A stretch of 22,050 nucleotides of DNA, from NCBI GenBank assembly GCA_013003465.1, contig JABDIZ010000360.1:1-22050 (forward strand). The letters run 5' to 3'. Within the stretch, counting starts at the first letter, position 1, and every line of letters starts with the position of its first letter. The position numbers and the translations under genes are program-made. Below are positions 18,452-22,050 of this stretch, one piece after another. The notes beneath the pieces were generated by a model. It searched no databases. It saw only the letters and a program-made list of their open reading frames with translations, and was not told the origin of the DNA. The DNA comes from Rhodothermaceae bacterium (GTDB taxonomy: Bacteria > Bacteroidota > Rhodothermia > Rhodothermales > Rubricoccaceae).

Positions 18452-18661
18452 ATGACGCGAGGCTTTGTTACGTCTTTCAATACCCGCCGCCGCACTGGTT
18501 TCGTTCGTCAGGCCACTGGCAGCGAGCGGATACCCTTCACCACCCGGGCCACCCAGGGCCGGTCGTTCCGCACCGGCGAGGCGGTCGAGTTCGCCGTGAC
18601 CGGCGGCAAGGCCGGAGTGGTGGCAACCACGGTTCGGCCTCTCGGCCGCGATAAGGGCTGA
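18452..18661 (+). CDS. Divergent cold-shock-domain-like protein
   Basis: This 69-residue protein has the length and pattern of a CspA-type nucleic-acid-binding barrel: GFVTSFNTRRRTGFVRQ at the start, IPFT at the second strand position, then FRTGEAVEFAVTGG and AGVVATTVRPL at the end. The usual RNP1 aromatic motif KGFGFI is replaced by RRTGFVRQ, and the RNP2 VFVH by IPFT. Several stacking aromatics are therefore missing and Arg residues are enriched (9 of 69). Binding to nucleic acid, if any, should be less aromatic-driven than in CspA. The gene stands 155 nt after the hydrolase and has a structured upstream region. Confidence 0.75.
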   Translation: MTRGFVTSFNTRRRTGFVRQATGSERIPFTTRATQGRSFRTGEAVEFAVTGGKAGVVATTVRPLGRDKG

Positions 18662-18695
18662 GCCGGGTACTACGGCTGGCGGTTCCAGGTGGCCC

Positions 18696-19358
18696 TCAGC
18701 GCCAGACGGCCACCTCGCTGAGAGGCTTGCGCTGCAGATCGGGGACCGTCGCATCGTCGGCCGGGAAACCGACTGGGAAGAGAATCAGCGGCGCCTCGTT
18801 GGGCGTACGCTCTAGCAACTCACTCAAGAACCGCATCGGGCTCGGCGTGTGCGTGAGTGTGGCGAGCCCCATCTGGTGGATCGCGGCGATGAACAAGCCC
18901 GCAGCGATGCCACAGCTCTCTTGCACGTAGTAGTGTTTCTCCTTCGTGCCGTCGGACCGGAGGCCGGACCGCTGTGCGAAGAGCACGACGATCCATGGCA
19001 CGGTTTCGAGAAACGGTTTTCGCCAGTCCGTCCCGATAGGCTCCAGCGCGGCCAGCCACTCCTCCGACATGCGCCCGTCGTAGCTCTCCCGCTCCTCGGC
19101 CTCTGCCGCCTCGCGGATGCGTCGCTTGAGGTCGGGATCGCTGACGGCCACGAACGTCCACGGTTGTTTGTGGGCGCCACTCGGCGCCGTGCTCGCCGTC
19201 AGGATGGCGCGCTCAATGACAGCACGTGGCACCGGCCGATCTGAAAAGTCGCGGACAGAACGGCGGGCATCCATCTGCGCATAGAATGCCTCCGCGCGAG
19301 CACGGACGTCGTCATCCGTGAGTGCGTTAACCATGTAGGGAATGCGAGGCGCAGGCAT
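18696..19358 (-). CDS. Flavin nitroreductase of the iodotyrosine deiodinase (IYD) type
   Basis: This 220-residue FMN enzyme shows RRSVRDFSDRPVP (FMN phosphate site, 32-44), TAPSGAHKQPWTFVAVSDPD (~57-76), TLTHTPSP and VGFPADDATVPDLQRKPL near the end, all closely like vertebrate IYD rather than NfsB-type nitroreductases. E89, Y93 and K114 fall at the spacing of the three residues (human E157, Y161, K182, recalled) that grip the amino-acid part of halotyrosine. Reductive dehalogenation of halogenated tyrosine is therefore the leading prediction. ATG 19358 is chosen because its A is the last base of the upstream stop codon (TGATG); ATG 19334 is the alternative. It is the last gene of the asnS-deaminase operon. 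Confidence 0.9.
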   Translation of the reverse strand: MPAPRIPYMVNALTDDDVRARAEAFYAQMDARRSVRDFSDRPVPRAVIERAILTASTAPSGAHKQPWTFVAVSDPDLKRRIREAAEAEERESYDGRMSEEWLAALEPIGTDWRKPFLETVPWIVVLFAQRSGLRSDGTKEKHYYVQESCGIAAGLFIAAIHQMGLATLTHTPSPMRFLSELLERTPNEAPLILFPVGFPADDATVPDLQRKPLSEVAVWR

Positions 19359-19837
19359 CAGTAGACCGCTTTGTCGGAACGAGCATTGAACGCGTCGAAC
19401 GCGGCAAGGCATTCCTCGCGGAGGAAGGCGCCCTCGATCTCAACGGTGCTCCCGCCGAGTTCTTTCATCGTCTCGTTGGAGATCGTCAGTTCGCGGAAAC
19501 CCGCCGCCTGCGCGTCTGCGATGGACGTACCGTAGACGATGCGGTCGCAGTGCGCCCAGTGGATAGCCGAGAAGCACATCGGGCAGGGCTCGGTGGTTGT
19601 GTAGACCGTGCAGCCGCTCAAGTCGATGGTGGCGAGCGCCCGGCACGCCTCGCGGATGCCATGGACCTCGGCGTGCGCGGTAATGTCGGTCGTTTGCCAG
19701 ACCACGTTGTGCACGCACGCGACCACCTCGCCGTCGCGCACGATGCAGGCGCCGAAGGGGCTCCCCCCGGCCTTGACCCCGGCGATCGCTTTCTCAATTG
19801 CGAGGCGCATGAAGCGTGCGTCGGATGTGGATCTCAT
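19358..19837 (-). CDS. Nucleoside/guanine deaminase (CDA-fold, GuaD-like)
   Basis: This 159-residue zinc deaminase has H55-A-E57 in ITAHAEVHGIREACRAL and the P-C85-P-M-C88 pair in TTTEPCPMCFSAIHWAHCDR. The extended match to guanine deaminase (HNVVWQTTDITAHAEV, then YGTSIADAQAAGF) favours guanine or a related purine or aminopyrimidine as substrate over the tRNA adenosine deaminase TadA. The start lies 13 nt after the asnS stop. The end shares one base with the next start, which suggests translational coupling to the IYD-like gene. The link between these two enzymes is not obvious. Confidence 0.9.
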   Translation of the reverse strand: MRSTSDARFMRLAIEKAIAGVKAGGSPFGACIVRDGEVVACVHNVVWQTTDITAHAEVHGIREACRALATIDLSGCTVYTTTEPCPMCFSAIHWAHCDRIVYGTSIADAQAAGFRELTISNETMKELGGSTVEIEGAFLREECLAAFDAFNARSDKAVY

Positions 19838-19850
19838 CGTGCAAGTACGG

Positions 19851-21356
19851 CTATGGATGCAGGCGCCCGATCAGGCGCGGGAAGGGGATGGCCTCGCGCA
19901 GGTGGTGCAGCCCGCACACCCAGGCCACCGTCCGCTCTAACCCGATTCCAAACCCACTGTGCGGCACGGACCCGAAGCGTCGCAGGTCGAAGTACCAGTC
20001 GAAGACCTCCTCGGGCAGCCCGTGCGCTTCCACCTGCCGCTGGAGAAAGGCGAGGTCGGTTGCCCGCTCGCCGCCCCCGACGACCTCGCCGTAGCCCTCG
20101 GGGGCGAGCACGTCCATGCCGAGCGCGAGGCGGTCGTCTTCAGGATCGCGCTTCATGTAGAACGCCTTGATGACCGCCGGGAAGCGATGAACGATGATAG
20201 GCCGGTCGAAGTGCTTGGTCAGCACCGTTTCGTCGGAACCGCCGAAGTCACTGCCCCACTCGAAGTTCGCGGCGCTTGCCGCCCACTGTGGGATGTTGCG
20301 GAGCGCCTCTTCGATAGCGTCGAGGCGCTGGTTGATCTCAATCTCACGGGTGTCAATGCGGCGCTTCTCCCCTTTCTTCGCCTGTCCGTACCGAGCACGG
20401 TTGTCGGCGCGTTCGGTGTCGAGGGCGGCCTGTTCTTGCTCTAGCCCACGCCGCTCCTCATCCAGCAGCTGCTTCGTCTTATCGCTGCGAAGGAGTGCGA
20501 CCGCGTCATCATAGGAAACACGTGGGAACGGCCCTTGCACGGCCTCCAGCGGGGTCAGGTCGCGCTCCAGCACAGCCAGTTCGTCGCGGCAGTCGCGGAG
20601 CACGTCTGAGACGATGCGAACGATCAGTTCCTCGGCCACCTCCATGTCCATGTCGAGGTCGTAGAACGCCATCTCGGGCTCGATCATCCAGAACTCCGTC
20701 AGATGCCGCCGGGTCTTGGATTTCTCAGCGCGGAACGTGGGTCCGAACGTGTAGATCTTGCCGTGCGCCATCGCCATGGCCTCACCGTGGAGCTGGCCGC
20801 TCTGCGTGAGGTAGGCGGGCTCGTCGAAGTAGTCGAGTTCGAAGAGCGTGGAGGTGCCTTCCACGGCGTTGCCGGTCAGGATGGGAGCGTCCATCTGGAT
20901 GAACCCGTTCTCCTGGAAGTAGCCGTGCATGCTCATGATGATCCGGTTGCGCACCCGCATGATGGCCCACTGCCGCCGACTGCGCAACCACAGGTGCCGC
21001 CGGTCCATCAGAAACTCGACGCCGTGCTCCTTGGGCGTGATCGGGTACGGCTCGGCCTGCGCGATCAGTGAAACCGACTCGACTTGCACCTCGACCCCGC
21101 CTACCTGCCGCTCGTCGGCGTGCACCGTGCCGATGACCTCCAGCGCACTCTCCTGCGTGCTCTCGCTGGCGGTCTCGAACGATGCGGCGTCCACCTTGTC
21201 CTCGTTGACGACGCACTGGACGAGCCCGGTGCCGTCGCGGAGGACGAGGAAGTAGAGGCTCTTCGAGCCCCGTTTGTTATAGAGCCAGCCCTTGAGGGTA
21301 ACCCGCTGCCCCACGTGGTCAGGCAAGGCGGCGATGGCGGTGAACGGCTCCGTCAT
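19851..21356 (-). CDS. asnS: Asparaginyl-tRNA synthetase with coiled-coil insert
   Basis: This 501-residue class IIb synthetase charges tRNA-Asn. An OB-fold anticodon-binding domain (~15-100, GWLYNKRGSKSLYFLVLRDG) precedes the catalytic core: ITPKEHGVEFLMDRRHLWLR, GNAVEGTSTLFELDYF, motif 2 (FGPTFRAEKSKTRRHLTEFW, 204-223) and motif 3 (GFGIGLERTVAWVCG, 468-482). GNAVEGTSTLFELDYF and the FRAEKS form fit AsnRS rather than AspRS. About 70 charged, Gln/Glu/Arg-rich residues (292-362) are inserted between motifs 2 and 3 and are predicted to form a helical hairpin, making the protein ~35 residues longer than E. coli AsnRS. It heads an operon with the deaminase and IYD-like genes. Confidence 0.96.
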   Translation of the reverse strand: MTEPFTAIAALPDHVGQRVTLKGWLYNKRGSKSLYFLVLRDGTGLVQCVVNEDKVDAASFETASESTQESALEVIGTVHADERQVGGVEVQVESVSLIAQAEPYPITPKEHGVEFLMDRRHLWLRSRRQWAIMRVRNRIIMSMHGYFQENGFIQMDAPILTGNAVEGTSTLFELDYFDEPAYLTQSGQLHGEAMAMAHGKIYTFGPTFRAEKSKTRRHLTEFWMIEPEMAFYDLDMDMEVAEELIVRIVSDVLRDCRDELAVLERDLTPLEAVQGPFPRVSYDDAVALLRSDKTKQLLDEERRGLEQEQAALDTERADNRARYGQAKKGEKRRIDTREIEINQRLDAIEEALRNIPQWAASAANFEWGSDFGGSDETVLTKHFDRPIIVHRFPAVIKAFYMKRDPEDDRLALGMDVLAPEGYGEVVGGGERATDLAFLQRQVEAHGLPEEVFDWYFDLRRFGSVPHSGFGIGLERTVAWVCGLHHLREAIPFPRLIGRLHP

Positions 21357-21399
21357 GGAGAAGTGGCGAGAGCGATAGAGGAGCGATAAAACGGCTCGG

Positions 21400-21407
21400 C
21401 AAAAATA
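21400..21407 (-). promoter_or_regulatory. Candidate -7 box of the asnS promoter
   Basis: TATTTTTG on the minus strand (21407-21400) matches the Bacteroidota -7 consensus TAnnTTTG exactly. It lies in the 74-nt gap, about 44 nt before ATG 21356. No TTG -33 element is seen at the expected distance. Confidence 0.45.
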
Positions 21408-21430
21408 CGTGCGCGCCGTTACCCACGGGC

Positions 21431-22050
21431 TCAGCCGATGATCTCACGCAGCGTCTTCACGTGCACGGCGCCCTCTCGGATCGCCACGAGGTCCTCCCCA
21501 TCGAAGCGAATGACGGTCGAGGGGGTCCCGGCGAGCGGCTGGCCTGCATCGATGGCGCAGTCTACCCCCTCGCGGATCGCGGACGGCACGTCGTCGAACT
21601 GGTGCGGCGCGGTGCCCCCGGCTTCATTCGCGGAAGTAGAGAGCAGGGCACAATCCGCTCGCCCGATTACGGCACGGCAAAACAAATCCGAGGTGCGGCG
21701 CACCCCCACCCACCCGTCCGGCCCAACCAGCCAGGGGGGCGTCGCAGAGGCCGCGTCGAAGAGCAGCGTCACGGGCAGGGGCGGCTCGTGCGTCATCAGC
21801 CGACGATGCGCCTCGCTCACACCGTCCAACCACGCTACGACGCGCGCCCAATCGTCCGTCAGCACCAACACCGGCTTATCCGCGTCCCGCCCCTTGAGGC
21901 GACGGATGCGCTCCATGACCACAACCTCGTGGGGATCGCCGCCCAGGCCATAGACCGTCTCGGTGGGATAGAGCACAACCCCGCCAGAGGCCACCACGTC
22001 GGCAGCTTCGCGGATGCCCTCGCCATCCGCCCCGAAGACGGGCACACGGC
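21431..22050 (-). CDS. tsaC: L-threonylcarbamoyladenylate synthase, TsaC/Sua5 family (5' end at window edge)
   Basis: The YrdC-type domain makes threonylcarbamoyl-AMP for the t6A37 modification of ANN-decoding tRNAs. Marks are GGVVLYPTETVYGLGGDPHE near the start, RIRRLKGRDADKPVLVLT, LLSTSANEAGG and the closing GTPSTVIRF. A GTG at 22045 could start a 204-residue protein, but the frame remains open to the window end and homologues often begin a few residues earlier, so the true start is undecided. The usual PGPVT loop reads PPLPVT here. The absence of the C-terminal Sua5 domain makes it the short TsaC form. It lies 74 nt upstream of asnS on the same strand; tRNA-Asn is one of the tRNAs carrying t6A. 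Confidence 0.92.
   Translation of the reverse strand, partial: RVPVFGADGEGIREAADVVASGGVVLYPTETVYGLGGDPHEVVVMERIRRLKGRDADKPVLVLTDDWARVVAWLDGVSEAHRRLMTHEPPLPVTLLFDAASATPPWLVGPDGWVGVRRTSDLFCRAVIGRADCALLSTSANEAGGTAPHQFDDVPSAIREGVDCAIDAGQPLAGTPSTVIRFDGEDLVAIREGAVHVKTLREIIG

Noticed and set aside
18293..18754. Minus-strand frame covering the cold-shock-like gene
   Set aside because: It overlaps the end of the IYD-like gene and lacks any domain; the plus-strand CSD pattern is much better supported.

Overview
This 22 kb window is an ordinary, densely packed stretch of bacterial chromosome. It is GC-rich and holds about 22 protein genes. No rRNA, tRNA, CRISPR array, insertion sequence or prophage block was recognised. 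No gap between genes exceeds 300 bases. The gene content and style (separate secD and secF, LytS/LytTR pair, GbsR-type regulator, an HK family with an AAHQLGTP H-box, almost no Shine-Dalgarno sequences, a few TAnnTTTG-like -7 boxes) suggest Bacteroidota in the broad sense. A GC-rich marine or halophilic Rhodothermota (Salinibacter/Rubrivirga-like) is the best guess; this is inference from gene style, not a database match.

Layout. 1-3165 (+): the end of a multi-TM/GAF/LytS-type sensor kinase and its LytTR response regulator. 3301-4650 (+): a secreted SpoIID/LytB-domain protein. 6625-4652 (-): an overlapping three-gene operon of GbsR-type regulator, YraN nuclease-fold protein and isoaspartyl peptidase/asparaginase. 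6750-8361 (+): a DUF62 SAM hydrolase and a single-pass membrane protein with an anti-sigma-like outer domain. 14459-8347 (-): secD, secF, a STAS anti-anti-sigma protein, purA and an orphan sensor kinase, separated by several strong inverted repeats. 15103-14609 (-): a small secreted protein of unknown function. 15235-16737 (+): glycerol kinase. 17386-16788 (-): a small protein resembling the HK97 A-domain (DUF1884/family 4 encapsulin type) and a DUF427 protein. 17460-18661 (+): a monoacylglycerol-lipase-like hydrolase and a divergent cold-shock-domain protein. 22050-18696 (-): tsaC-like, asnS, a guanine-deaminase-like enzyme and a flavin nitroreductase of the iodotyrosine deiodinase type.

How the genes relate. 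Most are housekeeping: protein export, purine synthesis, tRNA charging and t6A modification, glycerol use. The regulatory genes are two sensor kinases, one with an adjacent regulator, plus STAS and GbsR-like proteins. No dedicated new multi-gene system is evident. The points most worth a second look are the IYD-like dehalogenase with its substrate-binding triad at conserved spacing, the HK97 A-domain-like mini-protein, the coiled-coil insert in AsnRS, the Asp/Thr/Ala-rich insert in SecD, and the competing hairpins before the cold-shock-like gene.
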